Assembly (NCBI RefSeq): GCF_001639295.1
Contig: NZ_LWMV01000021.1
Span: 1-38,103, forward strand
DNA length: 38,103 bases
Direction of reading: 5' to 3'
DNA from: Methanobrevibacter curvatus
GTDB taxonomy: Archaea > Methanobacteriota > Methanobacteria > Methanobacteriales > Methanobacteriaceae
The notes beneath the pieces were generated by a model. That model did not search any database and was not told where the DNA came from. It worked only from the letters and a program-made list of their open reading frames with translations. Position numbers and translations under genes: made by a program. Of this stretch, positions 1-8,240 are shown one piece after another. Each line of letters begins with the position of its first letter. Positions within the stretch are counted from its first letter, which is position 1.

Positions 1-130
1 AATATACTTAATATTAAATTTTTATTGAGATAATACTTATTGATTTAATAAAATAAATTTTATTAATTTTATTGATATATAATATATGTAAAATGTAAGA
101 TTTATAATTAATGTTGTATAATTAAATAAT

Positions 131-1528
131 ATGGAAACTTTTATTACAAATTCTGTTTTTGGGTTTATTTCATTTGATGAAAAATTAAACATTATTGAAT
201 ATGAAAATTTCAAATTTGATGAAATTCCCCTAAAAATTACATCAATGAGAGAAGGAAAAATACTTGATGAAGAGATAAAAATAATTGAAAGTGTAGATGA
301 AAAATATGGTAGAATCAATTTAGAATCCAATAGAAAACTTTCAAATTATAGTAATTTAAAAAATTTTAATAAACTCCAATTATCCTCTGAAAACATTGGT
401 GGAAAACATTTAAGATCCAATTTAGAAGACATTTTAAATGAAATTTTAAAAAAAGATTTAGATGCAATAAGCAAAGAAAATGAAAATTTAAATAAAACTT
501 TAAATAAAAACTTAAATAAGAGCTTAAATAAGAATTTAAATAAAACAGAAAATTCTATAAAAAAACTTATATCAGAAATATATGTAAAAATAGCTTCATT
601 AGAAATGAAAGAATCCTTTCAAGAAGAAGATAAATTACTTATTCAAAGTATAAATTCTCTTGATGAAATAGATGAATCAGTTAGTAAGTTAGTTGAAAGA
701 ATTAGAGAATGGTATTCAATATACTTCCCTGAAGTTGAAATTATACAGAACAACAACAGTTATATTAAGTTAATAGCTGATTATGAAGATAGAGAAGAAA
801 TTATAAAAAATAATCTAAAAGAATTTAACTTAGATGTTCATATTAGCAATGGAGCAGATTTAGAAAAAGAAGACATTGAAATAGTTAAAAGGTTTGCTAA
901 TTCTATTAAATCACTTCAAAAATCAAGAAAAGATATTGATGATTATATTGATATTAAAATGGATAAAATCGCTCCAAATTTAAAAGATTTGGTTGGATCA
1001 ACACTTGGAGCAAAATTAATAGCTCATGTTGGAAGTGTAAAAAGGTTAGCACTATTCCCATCTGGAACTATTCAAATTTTAGGTGCAGAAAAAGCATTGT
1101 TTAGACATTTAAAAACTGGCGAAGATCCACCGAAACATGGTTTAATATATCAACATCCAGAAATTCGTGGAGCAAAATGGTGGTTAAGAGGAAAAATATC
1201 TAGAACATTAGCATTAAAAATAAGTTTAGCCGTTAGAAAAGATGTTTTCAGTGGAGTTTTTGATCCAGCAAATCGTGAAAATTTTTTAAAAAAGATTGAA
1301 GATATTGCAAATAAAAATCCTTTTCCTCCAACAAAAAAACAGTTAGAAAAAAGAAAATTAAAGAATAAATCAGGAAATAGAAAAAATACAAAGGATGAAT
1401 CAAGCAAGGACTCCAACAACTATAAATATATTAAAACTAAGTCCTTTGATTCACCAACAATAAACTTCAAAAAGAAAAAAAGAAACAAAGTTAAAGGGAA
1501 AAAACTTTTAAAAGACCTTGATTATTAA
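131..1528 (+). CDS. nop5: Nop5/Nop56-type C/D-box sRNP core protein
   Basis: Scaffold of the archaeal C/D-box small RNP: it bridges L7Ae-bound guide RNA to fibrillarin for site-specific 2'-O-methylation of rRNA and tRNA. The Nop domain is clear at about residues 280-395, with GSTLGAKLIAHVGS, LPSGT-like FPSGTIQILGAEKALFRHL and the basic HGLIYQHP/WWLRGKISR stretch. A coiled-coil region precedes it, and a Lys-rich tail ends the protein. At 465 aa it is longer than many archaeal Nop5 proteins, partly because residues 119-138 are five NLNK-like tetrapeptides from a 12-bp DNA repeat. The start is the first ATG; the next gene, flpA, is its known partner, 146 bp downstream. Confidence 0.95.
   Translation: METFITNSVFGFISFDEKLNIIEYENFKFDEIPLKITSMREGKILDEEIKIIESVDEKYGRINLESNRKLSNYSNLKNFNKLQLSSENIGGKHLRSNLEDILNEILKKDLDAISKENENLNKTLNKNLNKSLNKNLNKTENSIKKLISEIYVKIASLEMKESFQEEDKLLIQSINSLDEIDESVSKLVERIREWYSIYFPEVEIIQNNNSYIKLIADYEDREEIIKNNLKEFNLDVHISNGADLEKEDIEIVKRFANSIKSLQKSRKDIDDYIDIKMDKIAPNLKDLVGSTLGAKLIAHVGSVKRLALFPSGTIQILGAEKALFRHLKTGEDPPKHGLIYQHPEIRGAKWWLRGKISRTLALKISLAVRKDVFSGVFDPANRENFLKKIEDIANKNPFPPTKKQLEKRKLKNKSGNRKNTKDESSKDSNNYKYIKTKSFDSPTINFKKKKRNKVKGKKLLKDLDY
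485..544 (+). repeat. In-frame 12-bp tandem repeat inside nop5 (5 copies)
   Basis: Five consecutive 12-bp units of the form NNY-TTA-AAT-AAR encode NLNK, TLNK, NLNK, SLNK and NLNK. They lie in the linker before the coiled coil, so copy-number change would alter linker length without shifting the frame. Confidence 0.85.
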
Positions 1529-1544
1529 AAATTTTTTAAAAAAA

Positions 1545-1632
1545 ATCTAAAGTCTTAAAAGTTAAAGCCTTAAAATTTTAAATCTTAAAATTTAAAACTT
1601 AAGACTTAAAGCTTAAGACTTAAAACTTTAAA
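1545..1632. repeat. Degenerate CTTAAAA/TTTTAAG repeats between nop5 and flpA
   Basis: The gap holds many overlapping direct and inverted copies of about 10 bp around AAGNCTTAAA. They could fold into alternative hairpins in a nop5-flpA transcript. No gene is visible. Confidence 0.5.
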
Positions 1633-1674
1633 AAATGTAATAACAAATAAAAATAAAAACTTAGGAATGAAAAA

Positions 1675-2388
1675 ATGAATATTTATAATGATAGTCAGCA
1701 AATAGCAACTGAAAATCTTATTGTTGGAAAGAAAGTCTATGGTGAAAAGTTAATTATTCTAAATAAAAATTTTAAAGATAAAGACATTAGAGACAAAGAT
1801 TTTAAGAATGAAAATATTGAAGATTTAGAAAAAAAAATTGAATATAGAGTCTGGAATCCAAAAAGATCTAAGTTGGCGGCTGCACTCTTAAATGGATTAA
1901 AAAGTGTAGAAATAAATGAAAATTCTAAAATTTTGTATTTAGGTGCTTCAACAGGTACAACTGTTTCACATATATCAGATATTGCTAAAAATGGCTTAAT
2001 TTATGCTGTAGAATTCTCTCCAACTGTTATGAGAAAATTAGTTCGATTATCAAAGATTAGGAAAAACATTGCCCCAATTTTAGGAAATGCTACAAAACCT
2101 AAGAGATATTTAAATCTTCTTGAAGAAGTTGATTTAGTTTACTGCGATGTAGCACAGCCAAATCAAGCTAAATTATTCATGGATAATGTAAATTTATTCT
2201 TAAAAGAAAATTTTAAAGCTATTTTAATGTTAAAAGCCAAAAGTATTGATGTTTCTTTAAAACCTCAAAAAATATTTAAAGAGGTTGAAAAAGAATTAAA
2301 ATCAAAAGGATTTAAAGTAATAGAAAAGGTTAAACTTGAACCATATGAAAAAGATCATCTCTGCTTTGTTGTTGAAAAAAACTTTTAA
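1675..2388 (+). CDS. flpA: Fibrillarin-like rRNA/tRNA 2'-O-methyltransferase
   Basis: SAM-dependent 2'-O-methyltransferase, the catalytic subunit of the C/D-box sRNP assembled on Nop5. Visible are the conserved WNPKRSKLAAALL segment (about residues 60-72), the SAM-binding loop LGASTGTTVSHISD (about 92-105), AVEFSP, the catalytic-region motif YCDVAQPNQA, LMLKAKSID and the C-terminal EPYEKDHLCFVV. An Asp/Lys/Asn-rich segment at about residues 33-55 is low-complexity and lengthens the protein to 237 aa. It follows nop5 on the same strand, the usual archaeal arrangement. Confidence 0.96.
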   Translation: MNIYNDSQQIATENLIVGKKVYGEKLIILNKNFKDKDIRDKDFKNENIEDLEKKIEYRVWNPKRSKLAAALLNGLKSVEINENSKILYLGASTGTTVSHISDIAKNGLIYAVEFSPTVMRKLVRLSKIRKNIAPILGNATKPKRYLNLLEEVDLVYCDVAQPNQAKLFMDNVNLFLKENFKAILMLKAKSIDVSLKPQKIFKEVEKELKSKGFKVIEKVKLEPYEKDHLCFVVEKNF

Positions 2389-2645
2389 TAAATAACTAAA
2401 TTTTTAAATAATAAAATTTTCATGCTATAGTTAATTATAGCTAATTATATATTAAATTATTTATTATCGTATTATCTTAAAAAATAATTCATTGTATTTA
2501 GATTCATTAAATAAGAATATATACAGAATCTATGATTAGAATTAAAGACTTATTTCTGATTAATTAAGTATATAATCCCTAAAAATAAAAATAAAAAATA
2601 TCTAAAAATATCCAAAAATTCTAAAAAAGTATTACTTAAGAAAGT

Positions 2646-2653
2646 TTTATATG
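2646..2653 (+). promoter_or_regulatory. TATA box of candidate small RNA, with GTATTAC site upstream
   Basis: TTTATATG lies about 25 nt before the start of a long structured element. GTATTAC at 2629-2635 is exactly 10 nt upstream, the same spacing as GTAATAC to TTTATATAAA in the cbiM promoter on the other strand. Confidence 0.45.
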
Positions 2654-2672
2654 TGATGAAGACAATATGTGT

Positions 2673-2827
2673 ATATGCTAATATAAATTTAATAAACTTT
2701 GCTTAGACTCCTCATAGAGTTTTTTACACTCCTACATAACCACTTCACTCCAAAAGACTATGAGGATTTGTCTTATTTTGTGAAACACGAAGTTTATACT
2801 TATTTTAGCAATATTTTTTCTTTTTTT
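2673..2827 (+). ncRNA. Candidate structured small RNA (long imperfect hairpin plus U-tract)
   Basis: Not a family I recognise. The two halves of 2673-2813 are complementary over most of their length. The outer arm pairs about 2673-2691 with 2798-2813. An 8-bp block pairs 2692-2699 with 2790-2797, AGAC (2705-2708) pairs with 2770-2773, and a perfect 9-bp block pairs TCCTCATAG (2709-2717) with 2758-2766. A small side hairpin, GTG-AAA-CAC, sits at 2780-2788. The apical loop is C-rich and purine-poor. A T-rich run at 2814-2827 follows directly and looks like an archaeal U-tract terminator; a TATA box sits about 25 nt upstream. No ORF of note is present. It could instead be a MITE-like palindromic element or a bidirectional terminator. 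Confidence 0.4.
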
Positions 2828-3158
2828 AAAAACAAAATTTCCAAATAAACTTAATAACTGACTTATAGAAAAATCGCCTATTTTATAAAAAAAGTATTAC
2901 TTTTCAAAGCTATAACTTATTAAAATCTATAGAATTCTATTTTTAAAATAACTATTTAATTTTCATTAATATTACAAGTTTATTTTTAAAATTTAATAGT
3001 TTATAACAGATCAAAAAAATTAATAGAAAAAACTAAGCAAATAAAAATTTAATAATAATATAATTGATGTATCAATTAGATAAAAAAATAAAATTTATAA
3101 AAAAATAAATTTATTTAAAAACTCAAAATAATAAAAAATTAGAGATAATTAAAGATGC

Positions 3159-4331
3159 TTAGAGATAATTAATATCAACTATTCTATCAAAAAGTAATTT
3201 AGATATTTCAGCTTTAGATCTTAGAGATATTTTTTCTACATCTTCATTAACAAAAATAACCTCATTTTTATCAGACCCAAAACCAGAACCTTCAATATTT
3301 AAGTCATTTGCAACAATTAAGTCTGCTCCTGCATTAATCAACTGCTTCTTAGAAATTGAAACAATATTTTCCTCAGAAATATTATATTCTGCTTTAAAGC
3401 CTACTAAAAATACATTTGGGGCTATTTTTTTAATTTTCCTAATAATTTTTTCCGTTGTCTTAAACTCTAGGGATAGATCTATTGAAGAAGAAATTTTAAA
3501 CTCCTCTTTCTTAATTGGAGAAAAATCAGAAATTGCAGCTGCTGAAATAAAAATATCCATATCTTTAACAAGCTTTAAAGTCTCATTATCCATTTCAAAG
3601 CTTGATTGAATATAAACTGTATTGAAAATATTTAAAATGTCTACAGAAACATTCCCAGCAAGCAAAGTAACATTTCCTCCACGGATATAAGCTTCTTTAG
3701 CTACTTCTAAGCCCATTTTCCCTGAAGATTTGTTAATAATTCCCCTAATAGGATCAATAGCTTCATATGTACCTCCAAGAGATATTAAAATATTTTTATC
3801 CTTTAAGTCTGCATTACCATTAGATAAATTAGCTATTCTAAGAGATTCTAGTATAACTTCTTCTTTATCTGGAAATTTAGCTTTTCCTTCTTCATTTTTA
3901 GGGTTTAAAAAGTAGACACCTTCTTTTTTAAGCTTTTCAATATTTTCTCCAATGGCTTTATACATTGAATCATGCATTGAAGGAACAAATAAAATTGGAG
4001 TATTGTGTCCAAAGCCTGTTATAAGAAGAGTTGTTATTGGATTATCAGCTATTTTATTAGAAAATTTACTTATAACATTAGCTGTAGCTGGAGCTACAAG
4101 AATAAGGTCTGCTTGAGCATATTTTACATGTTCAATCTTACCTGTCAGCTTTCTAACAACTTCTTCACCTGTAGCAAATTCTAAAGCATTAGGGTGAATA
4201 ATTTCGGCTCCTTCATCACTTAGAAAAGCCTTAATTTCTATTCCTAGTCTCTTAAATTGACGAGTTAATTTAATAGTTTCTACAGCTGCAATACTTCCTG
4301 TAACACACAAAATAACTTTCATATTAACCAT
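3159..4331 (-). CDS. coaBC: Bifunctional phosphopantothenoylcysteine decarboxylase / phosphopantothenate-cysteine ligase
   Basis: Makes 4'-phosphopantetheine for coenzyme A: CoaB joins cysteine to 4'-phosphopantothenate and the flavoprotein CoaC decarboxylates the product. The CoaC half (about residues 1-180) shows VTGSIAA, the catalytic-His region HVKYAQADLILVAPATANV, SKFSNKIADN and PSMHDSMY, the archaeal form of PxMNxxMW. The CoaB half begins near 185 with SLGGTYEAIDPIRGI and NKSSGKMG and includes VGFKAE. The 390-aa length is normal. A second ATG three codons in gives the family's usual MKVILCVTGS start and is equally plausible. No partner is adjacent; the gene converges with flpA across a long gap. 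Confidence 0.95.
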   Translation of the reverse strand: MVNMKVILCVTGSIAAVETIKLTRQFKRLGIEIKAFLSDEGAEIIHPNALEFATGEEVVRKLTGKIEHVKYAQADLILVAPATANVISKFSNKIADNPITTLLITGFGHNTPILFVPSMHDSMYKAIGENIEKLKKEGVYFLNPKNEEGKAKFPDKEEVILESLRIANLSNGNADLKDKNILISLGGTYEAIDPIRGIINKSSGKMGLEVAKEAYIRGGNVTLLAGNVSVDILNIFNTVYIQSSFEMDNETLKLVKDMDIFISAAAISDFSPIKKEEFKISSSIDLSLEFKTTEKIIRKIKKIAPNVFLVGFKAEYNISEENIVSISKKQLINAGADLIVANDLNIEGSGFGSDKNEVIFVNEDVEKISLRSKAEISKLLFDRIVDINYL

Positions 4332-4455
4332 TTGATAAATAAATAAAATTTAATAAAAAAAATAAACAAATAACTAATTAAAAAAAATATTAAAAATAAA
4401 AATATTAAAAATAAAAAATTGAACCATGATTATTAATCTTTAAAGTGGAAATAAA

Positions 4456-4986
4456 CTATAAAAATTGAATATGTTCTGAAATATAATTAAAATATTTTTC
4501 TTGCATAGAAAATTCAGATTCTGGAGCAGTACATAGCACGACATAAACATAATCTCCTTTTTTAAACCAAATAGCTCTATGTTCTTTAATTAATTCTTTT
4601 TCTGTAACTATGTATGTACATTCTAAAGCACTAAATTCTCCAACAGTCGTGTTTCCCTCATTAACCAGTTGATACGAAGAATTTAAAAACATTTTTCTAT
4701 ATGTATCTCTAAAAATTGAATCTAAAGAAGACTTATAAGCTTTTTTCTGAATTACAACGCTAACTTGATCAAGATTTGAGTCCATATCAACATAATTAGG
4801 ATCTACAACAGCTATAATTGTATCATTTGCATAAGATTTAGCTTCTACCCAATTGTTAGGAATTATTATTTTAATTCCTTTCTTTGTAAGAGTTTGTGGA
4901 GCTTCATCAGAACTTTTGTCCGTAACACATCCAGAAACTAAAATAACAGAAATAATCAAAATAGCCATTAAAAAATATTTTTTCAA
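4456..4986 (-). CDS. Secreted lipoprotein with PsbP-like domain
   Basis: The likely start is TTG at 4986, four bases after GGTGA; an upstream in-frame ATG (5025) has no such site. From TTG the protein is 176 aa and opens with a clean lipoprotein signal: KK, a hydrophobic run, then the lipobox VSGC (Cys20). The mature part has a GIKIIIPNNW segment and alternating strands resembling the PsbP-like small lipoproteins common in Methanobrevibacter; that family call is from memory. Probably anchored outside the membrane; substrate unknown. The Ser/Gly-tailed membrane protein lies just upstream on the same strand, and the two may be co-transcribed. Confidence 0.7.
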   Translation of the reverse strand: MKKYFLMAILIISVILVSGCVTDKSSDEAPQTLTKKGIKIIIPNNWVEAKSYANDTIIAVVDPNYVDMDSNLDQVSVVIQKKAYKSSLDSIFRDTYRKMFLNSSYQLVNEGNTTVGEFSALECTYIVTEKELIKEHRAIWFKKGDYVYVVLCTAPESEFSMQEKYFNYISEHIQFL

Positions 4987-5096
4987 ATAATCACCAGTAA
5001 ATAAAATTTTAAAAATAAATAACATTTTAAAGAATAAATAACATTTTAAAGAATACTTTAAAGAAAAATTTTATTATAAAAAAAATCGAGAATGTT

Positions 5097-5750
5097 CTAA
5101 TTTTTAGAAGAACCACCACTAGACCCACCAGAAGAGCCTCCACCACTAGAAGAACCACTACTAGACCCACCAGAAGAGCCTCCACCACTAGACCCACCAG
5201 ATGAACCTCCACCACTGTTAGAGTCAGGTTTAAGAGAGTTGTCCTTACTACCAGAGGAACTATTGGAAGAAGAACTTGAGTTAGATTTGTTAGGGTTTTT
5301 AGTAGTATTAATATTCTTACTTACATCTGGAAAAGCTGTTTCATTTACATAAATAATATTGCTAGTAGAGTATAAGGAATCAAAGTCAAAGTTAAAAAGA
5401 CCAAATCCAATGCCTCCAATAAATGCAACAGCTAAAAAACAAATTGCTAAAAATGCGTATTTATTAGTAAATAGGTTACTATTATCTTTCTTAGGTTTAA
5501 CAATATATTTATCAGAAATAAATTTCTTTTCTTTTAACTCTTTCTCTTTTTTTGCTTTAATAATTTGAGGGTTTGGTGGAGGAGTTTTTTCCAGACCTCT
5601 TAAAGTTTGAACCCTCTCAGTAGCATTAATTGTATCTAATTCTTTAAGATATTCATTTTTAAGAAAATCATACTTCTTTGGTGAAATATATCCTTTTTTA
5701 TAATCTTTTTCTAAATCATTTAAGATTTTTATAAGTTTTTGTTTATCCAT
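5097..5750 (-). CDS. Single-pass membrane protein with Ser/Gly/Asn-rich tail
   Basis: Function not recognised. The N-terminal about 80 residues are charged and helical (LIKILNDLEKDYKKGYISPKKYDFLKNEY resembles a short SHOCT-like oligomerisation helix pair), followed by a Pro/Lys linker. One transmembrane helix lies near residues 93-115 (YAFLAICFLAVAFIGGIGFG). The exterior part begins with a short segment containing N-glycosylation-type NxS/T sites and ends in about 60 residues of Ser, Gly and Asn. The tail DNA (5101-5220) is internally repetitive, so its length may vary. It resembles wall-spanning linkers of pseudomurein-bearing methanogens, but no adhesin domain follows. Confidence 0.7.
   Translation of the reverse strand: MDKQKLIKILNDLEKDYKKGYISPKKYDFLKNEYLKELDTINATERVQTLRGLEKTPPPNPQIIKAKKEKELKEKKFISDKYIVKPKKDNSNLFTNKYAFLAICFLAVAFIGGIGFGLFNFDFDSLYSTSNIIYVNETAFPDVSKNINTTKNPNKSNSSSSSNSSSGSKDNSLKPDSNSGGGSSGGSSGGGSSGGSSSGSSSGGGSSGGSSGGSSKN
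5106..5218. repeat. Irregular Ser/Gly-coding repeat at the 3' end of the membrane-protein gene
   Basis: The block CTAGACCCACCAGAAGAGCC begins at 5119 and again at 5161 (42 bp apart), and a diverged copy begins at 5188 (27 bp further). It encodes GGSSGGSS-type residues on the minus strand. It is far more GC-rich than its surroundings because of the Gly codons. Confidence 0.75.
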
Positions 5751-5975
5751 TCTAATAAAATCGTCCCCTTATCAATAATTAAGCAAAATGAAAAAATTAA
5801 AGCATAATTAGGTTTATGGTCATTATTCTAAAATTATTAATGTTTAATACATATTACACTAATACATATATCATAATTGTATTATCATATAACTACTTAT
5901 TATCATTTAAAATAAAAATATTTTATAAATATAATGCATTTAATTAAGAAAATATATTAATACTATATATCAACT

Positions 5976-6800
5976 TTACTTATTAATATTTCCTATTTCT
6001 GCTATTGGATAAGATCCTAAAACTTTCAATAAATAGACTTTCTCTTCTATTTTTTCCAAAATTGCTTTAATTTTTTTATCATCACTATGGCCTTCAAAAT
6101 CCACAAAAAATATATAAGTACCTAGACCTTCTTTTAATGGACGAGATACAATTTTAGAGAGGTTAATTTTATTTTTAGCAAATATTTCTAAAGTTTCATA
6201 TAGTCTTCCTGGATTGTTATCATGTAAAGTAAATAAAATCGAAGTTTTGTCATTACCTGTGGGTTTTGTCTTCTTTTTTCCTAATGCAACAAATCTTGTT
6301 TGATTGTTATCTGTATCTTGAATGTTTTCATCAAGAATTTCTAAGCCATAAATCTCTGCAGCTTTTTTGCTTCCTATAGCACCACTATCATTAATATTTT
6401 TTATTGATTTAGCTGCTACTGCAGTACTTAATGTAAAATGAGTCTTCAATTTATGTTTTTCTATATATTTTTGGCATTGGGAAATTGCTTGAGAGTGTGA
6501 GAAAACATTTTTAATATTTTCTAAAGAAACTCCTTTCTTAGCCATTAAATTTTGAGAAATAGGAACAACAAACTCTTTTTCTATTATTAAATCACTATCA
6601 ACCAATAAATCTAAGGTTAATCCCACAGATCCTTCAATAGAATTCTCAATAGGAACTATTGCAACTTCTGCATGGTTTTCTTCAACACATTTAAGAACAG
6701 ATGGTATTGAGCACTGAAAAAATAAGTCATCACTAAGTGATGATGCTACTTCATGGGTAAAAGTCCCATTAGGTCCTAAAAAAACTATTTTAGAATAAAT
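5976..6800 (-). CDS. pheA: Prephenate dehydratase, apparent non-AUG (AUU or AUA) start
   Basis: Converts prephenate to phenylpyruvate in phenylalanine synthesis. The catalytic domain includes VFLGPNGTFTHEVA, VAIVPIENSIEGSVG and a TRFVALGKK segment. A C-terminal ACT domain (about residues 190-265) carries NNPGRLYETLEIF and VSRPLKEG, the Phe-binding ESRP-type motif. The reading frame is open from 6800, and the first conventional start codon is GTG at 6626, which would remove the first 58 residues including the active-site opening. A perfect GGAGGT (6807-6812) lies six bases before in-frame ATT at 6800 (ATA at 6803 is three bases away). With ATT the product is 274 aa, the normal length. A sequencing change of ATG to ATA is the main alternative. 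Confidence 0.9.
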   Translation of the reverse strand: MYSKIVFLGPNGTFTHEVASSLSDDLFFQCSIPSVLKCVEENHAEVAIVPIENSIEGSVGLTLDLLVDSDLIIEKEFVVPISQNLMAKKGVSLENIKNVFSHSQAISQCQKYIEKHKLKTHFTLSTAVAAKSIKNINDSGAIGSKKAAEIYGLEILDENIQDTDNNQTRFVALGKKKTKPTGNDKTSILFTLHDNNPGRLYETLEIFAKNKINLSKIVSRPLKEGLGTYIFFVDFEGHSDDKKIKAILEKIEEKVYLLKVLGSYPIAEIGNINK

Positions 6801-6954
6801 TATACTACCTCCAGAGATAAAATCTATAGATAAATAAAATTGTTTATTATAATAAAATTATATTATTTTTAATATTTTATATATTCTTAATATTTTATAT
6901 ATTCTTTGAAAATTTATTAGGAATTTAGAAAAAATGTTAAAAAGTTGAGTTTTA

Positions 6955-7086
6955 AATTTTTATAAAAAAATAAAAGAATAGAAAAAGGCAAAGAAGTAGA
7001 AAAATAAAAAAATAGAAAAAAGATAAAAGTAAAAAAAAAAGATAAAAATAAAAGTGAAAAAAAGATAAAAAATTAAGAATCCATAA
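6955..7086 (-). terminator. U-rich tract after cbiQ
   Basis: The 6801-7086 gap contains a nearly pure purine stretch on the plus strand, so the cbiMNQ transcript would run into many consecutive U-runs. Archaeal intrinsic termination uses such tracts without a hairpin. No gene is visible in the gap. Confidence 0.5.
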
Positions 7087-7917
7087 TCAACTATATAAAA
7101 CAATTCCTAAATAACCTAAATCCTGATTAAAAAACATTACTGTTACTTGCAAAATAGCCATTAAAATAATAATTAATGCTAAATAGCTATAATCTGAAAG
7201 GTTAATATTTTTTTTTGAGGAATATAACTGGGAATTATCCGAAAAACATCTGCTAATCATACTAAAATATACATTTTCACCTTTTTCAAATGCCTTTAAA
7301 AACATCATTCCTATTGTGTAACCTACTTGTTTTATTCTCCATTTATACGGAGTTAATTTACTATGAATATTAAAATTTCTAGATTTTTGTGCTGTTCGAA
7401 TAGCTGAAAGTTCATCAATAAAAACAAATAAAAATCTAACCATTATACTTAAAATCATTGCTAAATCTTTTGGCATTCCTAATTTTCTAAAGGATTGAAC
7501 AATTTCTTGAACAGGGCTTGTAGAGGAAAGAAGAACTATGGCTGTTAATGAGACAATTAACCTAGCAGCTAGAAGTATTGCCCAATTTAAGCCTAAATCA
7601 GTAATGTGTAACCAAGATACGGAACTTTGCCAAATAATAGCTCCAGGATGAATAAATGGCTGAAAAAGAATTATAAACCCTCCAAATGGTAGTAGGAGAG
7701 CTATTCTTTTAAAAGAATTTATAAAGGATAAATTAGCCAAAAATATCATTATCAATAGAAATATTTCCATAACAACTGGAACTAATAGCTGATTTGAGTA
7801 AACAGTAAAGACAATAATTACTAAAACAGCTATTAACTTTATTCTTCCTTCTAAATTATGGACTATTGAATTTTGTGATGATAATGCATCTAAATCCAGT
7901 GCTTCATTAATATTCAT
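7087..7917 (-). CDS. cbiQ: Cobalt/nickel ECF transporter transmembrane (T) component
   Basis: T component of an energy-coupling-factor importer; it couples ATPase movement to the CbiM substrate-binding subunit. The 276-aa protein has several hydrophobic helices (about residues 27-125 and 240-268). Cytoplasmic coupling-helix motifs with conserved arginines are visible: AARLIVSLTAIV, and SIMVRFLFVFIDELSAIRTAQKSRNF around residues 160-185. It follows cbiN by 38 bp on the same strand. No ATPase gene (cbiO) lies downstream, where pheA is next, so the ATPase must be encoded elsewhere. Confidence 0.92.
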   Translation of the reverse strand: MNINEALDLDALSSQNSIVHNLEGRIKLIAVLVIIVFTVYSNQLLVPVVMEIFLLIMIFLANLSFINSFKRIALLLPFGGFIILFQPFIHPGAIIWQSSVSWLHITDLGLNWAILLAARLIVSLTAIVLLSSTSPVQEIVQSFRKLGMPKDLAMILSIMVRFLFVFIDELSAIRTAQKSRNFNIHSKLTPYKWRIKQVGYTIGMMFLKAFEKGENVYFSMISRCFSDNSQLYSSKKNINLSDYSYLALIIILMAILQVTVMFFNQDLGYLGIVLYS

Positions 7918-7955
7918 AAAATCAACATAAAAGTATTTGATACTATCTTAAAACT

Positions 7956-8240
7956 TTAATCGTGTTTTTTGACTATATATGCCACCCCAAAACCAAGGGT
8001 AATTGTAATCACAATTCCAATGATTAAAGCAACTATTTCTCCCAACTTAGAATCTCCAAGTGTGTAATCTGGAAAAGGTGACTCTACAACAGAAACTGCA
8101 GCATCTTCACTAAGTGCTGAATCTTCTGCAGATTTTTCTAATCCATCAGGATCAGCAGATGCTAAAAATGGAGATAAACAAGCTATTACAATACATAAAA
8201 CTATTCCCATGATAATTAAGTATTTATTTCCCTTTTCCAT
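7956..8240 (-). CDS. cbiN: CbiN/PDGLE-type accessory subunit of cobalt/nickel transporter
   Basis: Small auxiliary membrane protein of CbiMNQO/NikMN importers. It has an N-terminal transmembrane helix (residues 6-28), the hallmark PDGLEKSAED motif at about 31-40, an extracellular loop (PFPDYTLG) and a second helix (about 66-89). Its ATG follows the cbiM stop codon with no gap; its ribosome binding site GGTGAT is formed by the last sense codons of cbiM, implying translational coupling. The 94-aa length fits the family. Confidence 0.88.
   Translation of the reverse strand: MEKGNKYLIIMGIVLCIVIACLSPFLASADPDGLEKSAEDSALSEDAAVSVVESPFPDYTLGDSKLGEIVALIIGIVITITLGFGVAYIVKKHD

Larger units (their letters stand above)
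2623..2902. repeat. 15-bp direct repeats flanking the candidate RNA
   Basis: AAAAAAGTATTACTT is at 2623-2637 and again at 2888-2902, bracketing the structured element. The same 15-mer recurs at 9040-9054 in the cbiM leader. The rest of the 2389-3158 gap is AT-rich with no gene visible. Confidence 0.6.

Noticed and set aside
2652-2660. C-box-like GTGATGA near the Nop5/fibrillarin genes
   Set aside because: No CUGA D box or C'/D' pair follows at suitable distance, so it is not supported as a C/D sRNA.
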